A DNA stretch of 64,000 nt from assembly GCF_023630705.1 (NCBI RefSeq), contig NZ_JALQEM010000041.1, positions 416,671 through 480,670 on the forward strand. The letters are read 5' to 3'. This document shows positions 25,086-33,736 of the stretch, one piece after another. Within the stretch, counting starts at the first letter, position 1. Every line of letters starts with the position of its first letter. The notes under the pieces are model-generated. The model was given only the letters and a program-made list of their open reading frames with translations. It was not told the origin of the DNA and made no database searches. This DNA comes from Caballeronia sp. GAFFF1 (lineage in GTDB: Bacteria > Pseudomonadota > Gammaproteobacteria > Burkholderiales > Burkholderiaceae). The position numbers and the translations under genes are program-made.

Positions 25086-25421
25086 TCACCATCCCTGCGA
25101 ACCACCGGCATCGTGCTTCGTCACGGGCGAGGGCTTGCCGCTTTGCGCGCCGGAGGTCATCGCGCCGCCCATGTCGCGGCTCATGCCGCTTCCCTGGCCG
25201 CCCTTCGACACCGTGCCCGGCGACACGTTGGACGACCGCTGCGTACCGGACGCATCCGCCGATTGTCCTGCCGGCGTACCCGCGCCGCCCGACGTGCTGC
25301 CGCCCTGTCCGTTGTTCACGCAGCCGCCTCCGCCGCAGCCGAGTCCTCCGCCGGCCGCATGAACGTCGCCGGCTATTACGAGCATCGAGCCCAGGATGAT
25401 GTTGCGTGTCGTTGCGTGCAT
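25086..25421 (-). CDS. Small exported Gly/Ser-rich protein
   Basis: The 111-residue product has a signal peptide (MHATTRNIILGSMLVIAGDVHA, likely cut after HA) and a mature part of Gly, Ser, Thr and Gln with two Cys in LGCGGGGC. The ATG at 25421 has AAGGAG 5 bases upstream. It resembles the product of 10023-10403 in composition and closing style, ending in GW with scattered SGxxS/T text. I do not recognise a family. It converges with the TetR gene. Confidence 0.7.
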   Translation of the reverse strand: MHATTRNIILGSMLVIAGDVHAAGGGLGCGGGGCVNNGQGGSTSGGAGTPAGQSADASGTQRSSNVSPGTVSKGGQGSGMSRDMGGAMTSGAQSGKPSPVTKHDAGGSQGW

Positions 25422-25567
25422 GGCGACTCCTTTCTTCATCGAGGTTAATGCAGACGATGCAATCCACATGCCCCTCCGCCAGGCAGAGCCGGTCAGAGCG
25501 GCTTCGCCGCGGGACTGTGGATTGCTCTTTCGCCACGCCGACATCGCAACGTGAAGCAGGAGTCCTC

Positions 25568-26044
25568 ATGCTCGCCTATCCGTCCCCGAAGCAATGGTCG
25601 CTCGCGCGGCGCGCGTCTTGTTCTCCGGCGTGCCTCGCGAGCGTCTGCGCGAGCCTCTCGATCATCCCGCTCGCCTTCGCAACCGCGATGCACGCGCTCA
25701 ACGGCAGCGTCGTGTTCTACGGGTTAGCACTCCTGCACGCGGGCGTCATCTGGTCCTGCTTCTTCCGGCACGCAAGACACGCGCTGGACGGCGACATCGT
25801 GACCTTGCAGGGCCACACGCTCGTCATCGAATCGGCGCGCGGGCGCGACACGCATACGCGGCGAATCGATGCGCGCTGGGCGGTGCTTCTCGTCGCGCAG
25901 ACAGGCGCGCGCACGCGATTGTCGCTGCGCTTCGCCGGTGAGACGCTGGAACTCGGACGGTTCGCGACGCAGAGCGGCCGTCTCCGCTTTCTCGCCGACT
26001 TTCAGCAGGTCGCGCGCTGCGAGATGAACGCACTGGCTCACTAG
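25568..26044 (+). CDS. DUF2244 family membrane protein
   Basis: The 158-residue protein has two membrane segments near residues 18-65 (PACLASVCASLSIIPLAFA and VVFYGLALLHAGVIWSCFF) followed by a cytoplasmic beta-rich part with RFAGETLELGRFATQSGRLRFLADF. This layout matches the DUF2244 family, often found near cytochrome oxidase genes, though none is here. The ATG at 25568 follows GGAG. The function is not known. Confidence 0.72.
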   Translation: MLAYPSPKQWSLARRASCSPACLASVCASLSIIPLAFATAMHALNGSVVFYGLALLHAGVIWSCFFRHARHALDGDIVTLQGHTLVIESARGRDTHTRRIDARWAVLLVAQTGARTRLSLRFAGETLELGRFATQSGRLRFLADFQQVARCEMNALAH

Positions 26045-26096
26045 TCACCTAGCCATCACCAAGCACCCGGACTCACCGAATTTGCAGTCGAGCATC

Positions 26097-26585
26097 ATGG
26101 ACACCTCCCTCGTTTTATTGAAGGCGACCGCGGCCCCGGGAAAGCCCGGCCGCGTGACGCTGGCCGTAGCAAACCGGAGCGACGCGCGCATCGAAATCGT
26201 ACGCAGCCTGTTCGAACTAAAGCGAACGTATCGCGACGCACGGCATGCGCTGCCGAGAGCGGGCTGGGGCTATACGGTCACCTCCGTCATCACGAAGGGC
26301 ACGCTGCTCGACGCCAGCGCCGAGTGGTGGGCCTGGTTCCACGGCGATACGCGCACGACCTTCGGCGGCGCCATTCCCGCGCACGCCCCCGCGCCCGGGG
26401 AGCCACAGTTGTATCTCGCGGGGCGCATCTTTTATCGACGCACGAAAGGGGAACTGATGGAAACCGCGTTCTATCGCAGGCTCGACTATGCGGACATGTC
26501 GTTCAGCGGTATCGAACCGCTCGATGCCGCGCTCAACTACGCCGGCAGGGTGCTGATTCCGGGCGCGCTCGAAGCGCAGCATTAG
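26097..26585 (+). CDS. Uncharacterised 162-residue protein
   Basis: No family is recognised with confidence. The protein is soluble-looking and beta-rich, with a middle segment ELKRTYRDARHALPRAGWGYTVTSVITKG and a later LAGRIFYRRTKGELMETAFYRRLDY. That later pattern (Y-x-D/R-x-x-x-x-x-R-E-T-A/G-F-x-R) resembles a C-terminal module attached to some bacterial membrane proteins. Two starts are possible; I use the ATG at 26097 rather than the TTG at 26082. It lies between DUF2244 and DUF2934 genes on the same strand. Confidence 0.55.
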   Translation: MDTSLVLLKATAAPGKPGRVTLAVANRSDARIEIVRSLFELKRTYRDARHALPRAGWGYTVTSVITKGTLLDASAEWWAWFHGDTRTTFGGAIPAHAPAPGEPQLYLAGRIFYRRTKGELMETAFYRRLDYADMSFSGIEPLDAALNYAGRVLIPGALEAQH

Positions 26586-26693
26586 GTTCGCGGCTCGCGC
26601 CGGCACGGCGAATGCAGTGGACAACTTCCAAGGCGGGCGTGGCGGCCCTAGAATCGAACTGCGCGCAGCGCGCCCACTTCACAGGACGAGAGA

Positions 26694-26927
26694 ATGTCGA
26701 GCACACCGGACCACGAGGACGACGATGCACGCGACGCGATGACGCGTGAAGCCCTCGAACAGCGCATTCGCACGCTGGCCTATTACATGTGGGAGGCCGA
26801 AGGCCGGCAAGCCGGCCGGGCCGACGAGTACTATCACCGCGCGCGCGAGCAGCTGAACGCAGACAATCCGGATGCGGCTCGCGAACGCTCGGTCAATTCG
26901 AAGGGCAAGAGCAAGCCGCCCTCGTGA
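26694..26927 (+). CDS. DUF2934 family small protein
   Basis: The 77-residue protein carries the DUF2934 core LEQRIRTLAYYMWEAEGRQAGRADEYYHRAREQL, with the conserved A-Y-x-x-W-E-A/x-x-G-R/x motif, then a polar Lys-rich tail. These small proteins are common in Burkholderia and rhizobia, often near stress genes, but no function is known. It is convergent with the small gene at 26964-27191. Confidence 0.8.
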   Translation: MSSTPDHEDDDARDAMTREALEQRIRTLAYYMWEAEGRQAGRADEYYHRAREQLNADNPDAARERSVNSKGKSKPPS

Positions 26928-26963
26928 GCACGACGGCGGGCATCACAGGCTGCGTGCGTTCGT

Positions 26964-27191
26964 TCAGAGCGCAAGCGCCTCGTGTTCGTCGACCCACGCC
27001 ATCGCGCGTTCGCGTGCGAAGGCGATCGCCTCGTTTTCATCGACGAAGGCGAGATGGAAGTCCATGTCGTGCGATTCGATGTCGTCGCCTTCGTTCGCCG
27101 GCGGCATATAGATACGCGCATTGCCGACGATGCTTCCGTCCTCGATGCTCGCCGACGTGTGAATCTTGCATGAACGATACTCGAATTCCAT
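26964..27191 (-). CDS. Small conserved protein, paralogue of 41035-41253
   Basis: The 75-residue product starts MEFEYRSCKIHTSA and ends LAFVDENEAIAFARERAMAWVDEHEALAL. It shares an overall pattern with the product at 41035-41253: a short beta start, an acidic linker, then F-x-x-(E/N)EA-x-A-x-x-(S/A)R-x-x-A-x-x-W(V/I)D. No described family comes to mind. GGAGG lies just upstream of the ATG at 27191. The two genes are 14 kb apart on opposite strands. Confidence 0.65.
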   Translation of the reverse strand: MEFEYRSCKIHTSASIEDGSIVGNARIYMPPANEGDDIESHDMDFHLAFVDENEAIAFARERAMAWVDEHEALAL

Positions 27192-27342
27192 GGTGTGCCT
27201 CCGCGTGTGGGTGTGATGTTTGAAGGAGGGCACAGCATGTAGCGTGCCGCGCGCGGCGCTCGCACGTTCAAGACGAAAATCGGATAATGCGCGCCGGCGC
27301 GTCACAATCGACGACAACCGACCACAACCACACACAGCATCT

Positions 27343-28254
27343 ATGCGTATTCCGCCGCTAAAGGCCATCGTCGCGTTCGAAAGCGTCGCGCGCACGAAAA
27401 GCGTGAATCGCGCGGCAGAGGAGATGGGCTTGTCGGCGTCGGCGGTGAGCCATCAGATCGCGAATCTGGAAAGCATCATCGGGCAGCCGCTCTTTCAGCG
27501 CTCCGGACGCGGCCTCGTGCTCACGCCCGCCGGCGAACGCTATCTGTCCGACGTCACCGGCCTGCTCGCGGACCTGAGCCGCGCGACCGAGCGCGCGTCG
27601 AGCCAGAAGGAAGTGGACATTCTGCGCGTGCATTCGAGCCCGAGCTTCGGGCTCATGTGGCTCTTGCCGCGCCTATCGTCGTTTCAGGAGGACAACGGCG
27701 ACATCCAGCTCAACCTCGCGTGCTCGTACGAAAACGTGTCGTTCTCCAACGGCTATTACGACATCGACATTCGCCACGGCTACGGCAACTGGACCAATCT
27801 CGAAGTGCGGACCTTGCGCGGCGAATTCATCGCGCCGCTCGCCTCGCCGAAGTACCTCGAACGCCATCCGGTGAAGACGCCGGACGACCTGCTCTCGCAT
27901 CGTCTGATCTATTCGGAGACGCCGCTCGTGCAGTGGAAGCAATGGTTCGGCAGAACCGGCGTTTCCGCGCCGCAGAAGACCTTCGACTTTTCGTTCGACC
28001 GCTCGTACATGTCGATCGAAACGGCGGCGCTCGGGCTCGGCATCGCGCTGGAAAGCCTGATGCTCGCGTCCGTCAAAATCAGCGAAGGCGTGCTCGTGCC
28101 GGTGTTCGACGCGAGCCACGCGGTCGAAGTCGGCGCGCATCACCTCGTCTATCCGAGCCAGAACGCCGACTTGCCGCGCGTCGAGCGGTTTCTCGCATGG
28201 ATCGAACGCGAGGCCGCGCGCGACATCCAGCCCGCGCGCCAGCCTCGCCAGTAG
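27343..28254 (+). CDS. LysR family regulator, GcvA-like
   Basis: The 303-residue protein starts MRIPPLKAIVAFESVARTKSVNRAAEEMGLSASAVSHQIANLE, the characteristic GcvA/AmpR-type N-terminus, followed by the effector domain containing YYDIDIRHGYGNW and AALGLGIALESLMLAS. I start at the ATG at 27343 because upstream codons lack conserved text. Its stop is 3 bases before the convergent phospholipase C gene, so it does not share an operon with it. The effector and targets are unknown; its divergent neighbour is the small gene at 26964. Confidence 0.88.
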   Translation: MRIPPLKAIVAFESVARTKSVNRAAEEMGLSASAVSHQIANLESIIGQPLFQRSGRGLVLTPAGERYLSDVTGLLADLSRATERASSQKEVDILRVHSSPSFGLMWLLPRLSSFQEDNGDIQLNLACSYENVSFSNGYYDIDIRHGYGNWTNLEVRTLRGEFIAPLASPKYLERHPVKTPDDLLSHRLIYSETPLVQWKQWFGRTGVSAPQKTFDFSFDRSYMSIETAALGLGIALESLMLASVKISEGVLVPVFDASHAVEVGAHHLVYPSQNADLPRVERFLAWIEREAARDIQPARQPRQ

Positions 28255-28257
28255 CGC

Positions 28258-30369
28258 TTACGCCGACAGGGCGGGATCGCTCATGCTGTCGCAACCAGTC
28301 TCGACGTGCCCGGCGAAACGGCGCGCGAACGTGCTGTCCGTATCCACCGTCACGCGCACGTCGTACCACCCGTGCGACGCGCGCAGGTCCAGATACAACT
28401 GCGCGGTCTCGCCGCCCGCCACGCGCCGCTTCACGGTCTTCGAAGGCTCGTAGTCGTTCGTCACGCTGAACGTGCACGGCCCGCTGCCGTTGTTCTTCAG
28501 GCGCAATTGCAGATTGCCGTTCGCGACATCGTAGCCTTCGGCAACTTCGGGCAACGCCTCTTCGCGCGACCACCAGCTATGCGATGCCGCCGCCTTGCCC
28601 GCCACCCGGCGCAGGAACCCGTTCGGCCCGTGCACGACAAAGTCGTAGCTGCCGTCGGCGTTCGTCGCGACGTGATCGGCGAGGCGCTTGTTGGCCTCCA
28701 CCGTGTAGGTGCGCGGCGCATCGGTGCTGCCCTGCCGATACAGCAGGAACACCGCGCCCGCCGCGCCCGTGTTCACGAAGTCGAACGCCACCGTGCGCTG
28801 GCTCGCGTTTGCGTGCGTGCGCACGAAGAGCTCGTACGGCAGCGCGCGCGCGGGACGAACGCCCGGTTCCTGCTTCGGCATCGCGCCGACGACGGGCGGC
28901 ACCGGCACGTAGTCGGGATGACGCGCCTTGTCGGGCGGCGCGTACGACGACGTGCCGGGCAGCGTCGGCATGCCGCGATTCGGGTTGCGGAAGTCGAACG
29001 CGGAGGTCAGATCGCCGCAAACGGCGCGGCGCCACGGCGTGATGTTCGGCTCGGGAAGCCCGTGCGACGCGCCGAAGCGCTTTTGAATGAAGCGGATGAC
29101 CGACGTGTGATCGAACGTTTCGGAGCACACCCAGCCGCCGCGCGACCACGGTGACACGACGATCATCGGCACGCGCGCGCCGAGGCCGTACGGACCCGCC
29201 GCGTACTTCTGGCTGCCGGGGAAAATTTCGAGGCTGGTATCGACGGTCGAGAGGCCGTTCGCGCTCGATGTCGGCGGAAACGGCGGCACGATGTGATCGA
29301 AGAAGCCGTCGTTCTCGTCGTAGTTGATGAGGAGCGCCGTCTTGCTCCAGATGTCCGGGTTGGAAGTGAGCACCTGCAACACCTGATCGACGTACCACGC
29401 GCCGTAGTTTGCCGGCCAGTTCGGATGCTCGGAATACGCTTCCGGCGCGACGATCCACGAAACCTGCGGCAGCGTGCCTGCCTGCACGTCCTGCCTGAGC
29501 TTGGTGAAGTAGTCTTCGCCCGCCGCGGCGTTGGTGCCGCGACGCGCCTTCTCGTAGAGCGGGCTGCCCGGCTGCGCGTTCTGATACTGCGTGAAGTAGA
29601 GCAGCGAGTTGTCGCCGTAATTGCCGATGTACGGGTCCTGCGTCCAGCCCCACGAGCCCTTCGCGTCGAGCCCGGTGCCGACGTCCTGATAGATCTTCCA
29701 CGAGATGCCTGCGCGCTCCAGCACTTCGGGGAACGTGGACCAGCCATAGCCCGCTTCCGCGTTATCGACGACCGGACCGCCGCCCTTTCCGTTATTGCCC
29801 ACGTAGCCGGTCCACATGTAGTAGCGGTTCGGATCGGTCGACGTGTTGGTCGAGCAGTGGTATGCGTCGCAGATCGTGAAGGCGTCGGCGAGCTGATAGT
29901 GGAACGGGATGTCGTCGCGCTTCAGGTACGCCATCGTCGTCGTGCCCTTGAACGGCACCCATTGATCGTAGCGGCCGCCGTTAAACGCGCCCTGGCCGCT
30001 CACCCAGTCGTGCGGCAGGTCTTGCAGGAACTGCATCCCGAGGTTGGATGCGCCCGGATGAAACGGCAGCACGTCGCCCGCGCCGGCGGCAATCGGCTGG
30101 TGATACACGGTGTTGCCGTTCGCGAGCCGCACGGCGCGGGTATCGCCGAAGCCGCGCACGCCGCGCAGCGTGCCGAAGTAGTGATCGAAGGAGCGGTTTT
30201 CCTGCATCAGCACGACAATGTGCTCGATATCCTCCATCGAACCGTGACGGTTGTTCGCGGGAATGGCGAGCGCCTGGCGAATGCCGAGAGGAACGATATT
30301 GAGTGCGGTGGCCGCGCCAGCGGTCTGCATGGCCGCGCGCAGGAATTCACGTCTGTTCTGGATTGTCAT
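28258..30369 (-). CDS. plcN: Tat-exported phosphocholine-type phospholipase C
   Basis: The 703-residue protein has a Tat signal (NRREFLRAA, residues 5-13), then the acid-phosphatase-like phosphoesterase domain (about 50-430) with the metal-site ENRSFDHYFGT and DENDGFFDH, and two C-terminal DUF756 domains (about 510-690). This is the phosphatidylcholine-cleaving PLC family of Pseudomonas and Burkholderia. It releases diacylglycerol and a phosphorylated alcohol from phospholipids and often serves phosphate scavenging or host-membrane attack. A lipoprotein gene lies 29 bases upstream on the same strand. The hemolytic or non-hemolytic subtype is not certain from sequence. Confidence 0.92.
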   Translation of the reverse strand: MTIQNRREFLRAAMQTAGAATALNIVPLGIRQALAIPANNRHGSMEDIEHIVVLMQENRSFDHYFGTLRGVRGFGDTRAVRLANGNTVYHQPIAAGAGDVLPFHPGASNLGMQFLQDLPHDWVSGQGAFNGGRYDQWVPFKGTTTMAYLKRDDIPFHYQLADAFTICDAYHCSTNTSTDPNRYYMWTGYVGNNGKGGGPVVDNAEAGYGWSTFPEVLERAGISWKIYQDVGTGLDAKGSWGWTQDPYIGNYGDNSLLYFTQYQNAQPGSPLYEKARRGTNAAAGEDYFTKLRQDVQAGTLPQVSWIVAPEAYSEHPNWPANYGAWYVDQVLQVLTSNPDIWSKTALLINYDENDGFFDHIVPPFPPTSSANGLSTVDTSLEIFPGSQKYAAGPYGLGARVPMIVVSPWSRGGWVCSETFDHTSVIRFIQKRFGASHGLPEPNITPWRRAVCGDLTSAFDFRNPNRGMPTLPGTSSYAPPDKARHPDYVPVPPVVGAMPKQEPGVRPARALPYELFVRTHANASQRTVAFDFVNTGAAGAVFLLYRQGSTDAPRTYTVEANKRLADHVATNADGSYDFVVHGPNGFLRRVAGKAAASHSWWSREEALPEVAEGYDVANGNLQLRLKNNGSGPCTFSVTNDYEPSKTVKRRVAGGETAQLYLDLRASHGWYDVRVTVDTDSTFARRFAGHVETGCDSMSDPALSA

Positions 30370-30398
30370 CCGTGTGCCTGGGAAGAGAGGGGAAGGCG

Positions 30399-30716
30399 TC
30401 AGTCGACCGTGTGTATGACCGGCGGCGCGAGCGCATCGGACGATGCCTGCGCGGAGACGGCTTGCGCGGATAGCGCTTGCGACGGACGGGGCGTGCCAGT
30501 GGACGTGGCCGAAATCGCCCAGTTCTCCAGTTCGCTCGTTCCCGCCGTCGCGGCATCCGCTTGCGCGCTCGCGCGCGCCGGTGCGGCCGCAGCAGGGTCG
30601 GCTGCCGTTTCGCTATTGCTGTTGCTATTGCTGTCGCTGTTGCAGCCGCCAACGGTTGCGCACGCGAATACGGCGATGCCCACCGCTACGTGGCGGCGTC
30701 TTTCGGCTCTCTTCAT
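30399..30716 (-). CDS. Putative small lipoprotein upstream of phospholipase C
   Basis: The 105-residue product has a basic N-terminus, a hydrophobic core and a lipobox TVGGC at residues about 20-24, then a low-complexity SDSNSNSNS run and an Ala/Ser-rich tail. I start at the ATG at 30716 so that the signal begins MKRAERRRHVAVG. It lies 29 bases ahead of the phospholipase gene and probably shares its transcript. Exported PLCs in other species have accessory genes (PlcR), but this is not a PlcR homologue that I recognise. Confidence 0.6.
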   Translation of the reverse strand: MKRAERRRHVAVGIAVFACATVGGCNSDSNSNSNSETAADPAAAAPARASAQADAATAGTSELENWAISATSTGTPRPSQALSAQAVSAQASSDALAPPVIHTVD

Positions 30717-30837
30717 GCGTCCTCTCGGGCAAGTGGGCAGTTGCACTCAGCGCACGAAAGCGTATCGGGGGGATGTGTAAGCAGTGTGACCGGCGCGCGA
30801 CGGGCCGGCGCATGGCATCTGCAAGAAGTTGCCGCGT

Positions 30838-31572
30838 TCAGCTAGCCGCGGTCTGTTCGGTGTCTGCGGCGGCGCCGGTGTCCGTGGCGGTCGACCGCTC
30901 GACGGGCACTCGCACGGCGGACTCCCACCGCTCGTAGCCGCACGCCTCGCACGGCCGGTCCGGACGCTCGTCCGACTGCACCGTGACGCCGCAGCTCCAG
31001 CACGAGAAATAGCCCTTCGCGCCGATGGCGTCGAGCAGCGACTGCTCCATGTCCGGCCGCACGGTAAGCCCCGGCAAAGGCTCCTTTCGCCACACGATGC
31101 TGATGGCCCCCGACGCCTCCATGTACACGCGGCGCAGTTGCCCGAGATGCGCGACGTTCGCCGCCCTCAACTCGGAAGCGAGCATCTCGCGCGAGACCTG
31201 GCTGGCTTTGAGTTCATCGAGCAGTATGCGGCCGTCTTTCACGAGAATCGTGACGTCGCCCTGCTCCAGCACTTCGAATCTGCGCCAGCGAAGGCCGGCT
31301 CTCGCGCTGAGGCGTTGCAGCGCGACCACCGCGAGCAGCACGACGGCGGCCGGCAGCACGCCCTGCGACGACACCTGAATCGGCACGCCGATGGCCGCGC
31401 CCAGCATCAGAATGACGGCGAGTTCCGTAATGCTCAGCTGCGCCGCGACGCGCTTGCCCATCATGCGCATGGCGACGAGCAGCATCAGGTACATGACCAC
31501 CGCTCGCGGGATGACCTCGATGAGAAAGGCCCACGGCCCGTCGCCGATCAGCAGTCGCTCGATGAAAGGCAT
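30838..31572 (-). CDS. DUF421 (YetF-like) membrane protein with C-terminal zinc ribbon
   Basis: The 244-residue protein has three membrane helices (about 15-85), the DUF421 beta domain (VTILVKDGRILLDELKASQVSREMLASELRAANVAHLGQLRRVYME), and a C-terminal extension with two Cys knuckles, CWSC and CEAC, forming a likely zinc ribbon. Ordinary YetF proteins lack this ribbon. It begins at 31572 with its ATG overlapping the stop of the upstream paralogue by one base (TGATG). Function is unknown; DUF421 proteins often accompany sporulation or stress genes. The ribbon may bind a protein or nucleic acid. Confidence 0.85.
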   Translation of the reverse strand: MPFIERLLIGDGPWAFLIEVIPRAVVMYLMLLVAMRMMGKRVAAQLSITELAVILMLGAAIGVPIQVSSQGVLPAAVVLLAVVALQRLSARAGLRWRRFEVLEQGDVTILVKDGRILLDELKASQVSREMLASELRAANVAHLGQLRRVYMEASGAISIVWRKEPLPGLTVRPDMEQSLLDAIGAKGYFSCWSCGVTVQSDERPDRPCEACGYERWESAVRVPVERSTATDTGAAADTEQTAAS

Positions 31573-32297
31573 CAGCGCTCCACTTCGGTCACGGCATAGG
31601 TCCACTCGCGCGATCCGCAGTTGTCGCAGCGCAGATCGTCGGCGTGGCCGCTTTCGTCGGTCCGGACCGTGTTGCCGCACTGGAGGCACGCGGAGCAGCC
31701 CGGCACGCGGGCTTCGTCGCGCAATTCCTCGTCGATGGCGGGCAGCACCGACAACCCCGGTTTCGCGGGCCGCGCGGGGATCAACGAGAACGCGCCCGAA
31801 GGCTCCATGTAGAGGCGGCTGATCTGGCCGAGATGCTGCCAGCCCGCGAGCCGCATCGCTTCGTAGACCTTCTCGCGGGGCATCGCGGCGCGCGCCAGCT
31901 CGGCGCGTTCGAGCCGCCCTTCGCGCGCGAGCAGCGTGACATCGGTCGATATCAGCGTCTCCACGCGCCGATGCGTGATGCCCGCCGACGCGATGATGCG
32001 CTGGAGCGCGACCGCGACGAGCGCGATCAGAAACGGCGGCAGCATGCCGCGATTCGCGGCTTGCAACGGCACGCCGATGGCCGCGGCCAGCGTCACGACG
32101 ATCGAGATCTCGAAGAGCGTGAACTGCGCGGCGACGCGCCGGCCCAGCAAGCGCATCGCGATGACGAGCAGCACGTAAGTCGCGCAGGTTCGGAGCAGCA
32201 CTTCCAGCAGAAAGTGCCATGACGCGTTGCCGAACAGGAAGCGATGCCAGTCGGTCAGTCTGAACGGAGGGGATTGCAAAGCGGCACCTGACAGCAT
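31572..32297 (-). CDS. DUF421 (YetF-like) membrane protein, upstream paralogue with zinc ribbon
   Basis: The 241-residue protein has the same plan as its downstream neighbour: three helices in about 25-95, a DUF421 beta domain (LLAREGRLERAELARAAMPREKVYEAMRLAGWQHLGQISRLYMEPSGAFSLIP), then a Cys ribbon with CLQC and CDNC. The pair arose by duplication but is well diverged. I chose the ATG at 32297, giving MLSGAALQSPPFRL. It is divergent to a DUF2252 gene. Tandem DUF421 genes with the same ribbon suggest a hetero-oligomer at the membrane. Confidence 0.85.
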   Translation of the reverse strand: MLSGAALQSPPFRLTDWHRFLFGNASWHFLLEVLLRTCATYVLLVIAMRLLGRRVAAQFTLFEISIVVTLAAAIGVPLQAANRGMLPPFLIALVAVALQRIIASAGITHRRVETLISTDVTLLAREGRLERAELARAAMPREKVYEAMRLAGWQHLGQISRLYMEPSGAFSLIPARPAKPGLSVLPAIDEELRDEARVPGCSACLQCGNTVRTDESGHADDLRCDNCGSREWTYAVTEVER

Positions 32298-32445
32298 GTC
32301 GAGTGCGGAGCAAGGCGCATTTGGCGTGCCTGAAACGCGGGCGCATCGAGGTGACGAGCGCGTCAGGCACACGTCCTGCGATGCACTGCAAAAAAACCGC
32401 GCGCGCCGCGCCTCGCTGCGCGCCACCGAACCCGCAAGACGATTC

Positions 32446-33669
32446 ATGCCCAAGCCATCCAAGCAAAAAGTACCCGAATTCGAGAGCCGGCAGGAAATAC
32501 TCACGGCCCGACGCAACGCCAAGATGGCCCGCTCGACGCACGCCTATGTGCGCGGTAACACCTCGAAGTTCTACGACTGGCTCGAACAGGCGGAGATACG
32601 CGGCTTGCCGCAAGGCCCGGCCATCTGGATTTGCGGCGACTGCCACACCGGCAATCTAGGCCCCGTGGCGGACGCCAACAAGCGCATCGAGATTCAGATA
32701 CGCGATCTGGACCAGACGGTCATTGGCAATCCGGTGCATGACCTGATCCGGCTCGGCCTCTCGCTCGCGACCACGGCGCGCGGCTCTGCGCTGCCGGGCG
32801 TCACCACTATCAACATGATCGAAGCGCTGTTCGAAGGCTACGCGCTCGCCTTCGACTTCGACACCGACAGCGACGCCGACGACATTTGCCGCAAGCCCGA
32901 AGTCGTGCGCGTGGTCATGCGCGAAGCGGTGCGCCGTTCGTGGAAGCATCTGGCGCTGGAACGTCTCGATGACACGCAGCCGACCATCCCGTACGGAAGC
33001 CGCTTCTGGCCCGTCAACAAGGACGAGCGCGCGGAGATCGAAGCGCTCTTTCAGAAGGAGACGCTCGCCAAGCTCGCGACGAGCCTTCGCGGTCGTCCGG
33101 ATACCGGCAAAGTCACCGTGCTCGACGCCGCCTACTGGGTGAAAGGCTGCAGTTCGCTCGGACGCCTGCGTTACGCCGTGCTGCTCGATGTGGACGGCGG
33201 CGTGGTCGAAGGCGACGATCTGTGCCTCATCGACATCAAGGAAGGCGTGAAGGCCGCCGCGCCGCGCTATCCCGGCACGAACATGCCGCGCGACAACGCG
33301 GAACGCGTGGTCGAAGGCGCGCGCAACCTGTCGCCGCATCTCGGCGAGCGCATGCGATCCGCGACCTTGCAAGGACGTCCCGTGATTCTGCGCGAACTGC
33401 TGCCGCAGGACCTGAAACTCGAAATCGAGCACATCGGGCCAACGGAAGCGATGGAAGTGGCGCGCTATCTCGCGTTCGTCGTGGGTCAGGCGCACGCCCG
33501 GCAGATGGACCGCGCCACGCGCAAAAGCTGGCTCGCCGAACTCAAGCGCACGAAGCCCAAATCCATCGACGCGCCGTTGTGGCTGTGGAGCAGCATCGTG
33601 GAACTGGTCGGGAGCCACGAGGTGGGCTATCTCGAACACTGCCGGCGCTACGCGCTCGCGGCGGCCTGA
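32446..33669 (+). CDS. DUF2252 family protein
   Basis: The 407-residue protein matches DUF2252, a family with a distant protein-kinase or aminoglycoside-phosphotransferase-like fold. Visible blocks are IWICGDCHTGNLGP (about 63-76), RDLDQTVIGNPVHDLIRL, TVLDAAYWVKGCSSLGRLRYAVLL, IDIKEGVKAAAPRY and VVGQAHARQMD. The start MPKPSKQKVPEF at 32446 is preferred. Substrate and reaction are unknown. It is divergent to the DUF421 pair with 148 bases between, so the two units may share regulation. Confidence 0.85.
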   Translation: MPKPSKQKVPEFESRQEILTARRNAKMARSTHAYVRGNTSKFYDWLEQAEIRGLPQGPAIWICGDCHTGNLGPVADANKRIEIQIRDLDQTVIGNPVHDLIRLGLSLATTARGSALPGVTTINMIEALFEGYALAFDFDTDSDADDICRKPEVVRVVMREAVRRSWKHLALERLDDTQPTIPYGSRFWPVNKDERAEIEALFQKETLAKLATSLRGRPDTGKVTVLDAAYWVKGCSSLGRLRYAVLLDVDGGVVEGDDLCLIDIKEGVKAAAPRYPGTNMPRDNAERVVEGARNLSPHLGERMRSATLQGRPVILRELLPQDLKLEIEHIGPTEAMEVARYLAFVVGQAHARQMDRATRKSWLAELKRTKPKSIDAPLWLWSSIVELVGSHEVGYLEHCRRYALAAA

Positions 33670-33736
33670 CCTGCGCCCGGGCACGCGAAATGCGGCGCTA
33701 CATCACATCGAGCAATTTGGATTAGACGAGGACGCA

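Noticed and set aside
30838..32646. A single 602-residue minus-strand frame covering both DUF421 genes
   Set aside because: The first part is the wrong frame of the upstream paralogue; the TGATG junction at 31572 separates two genes.
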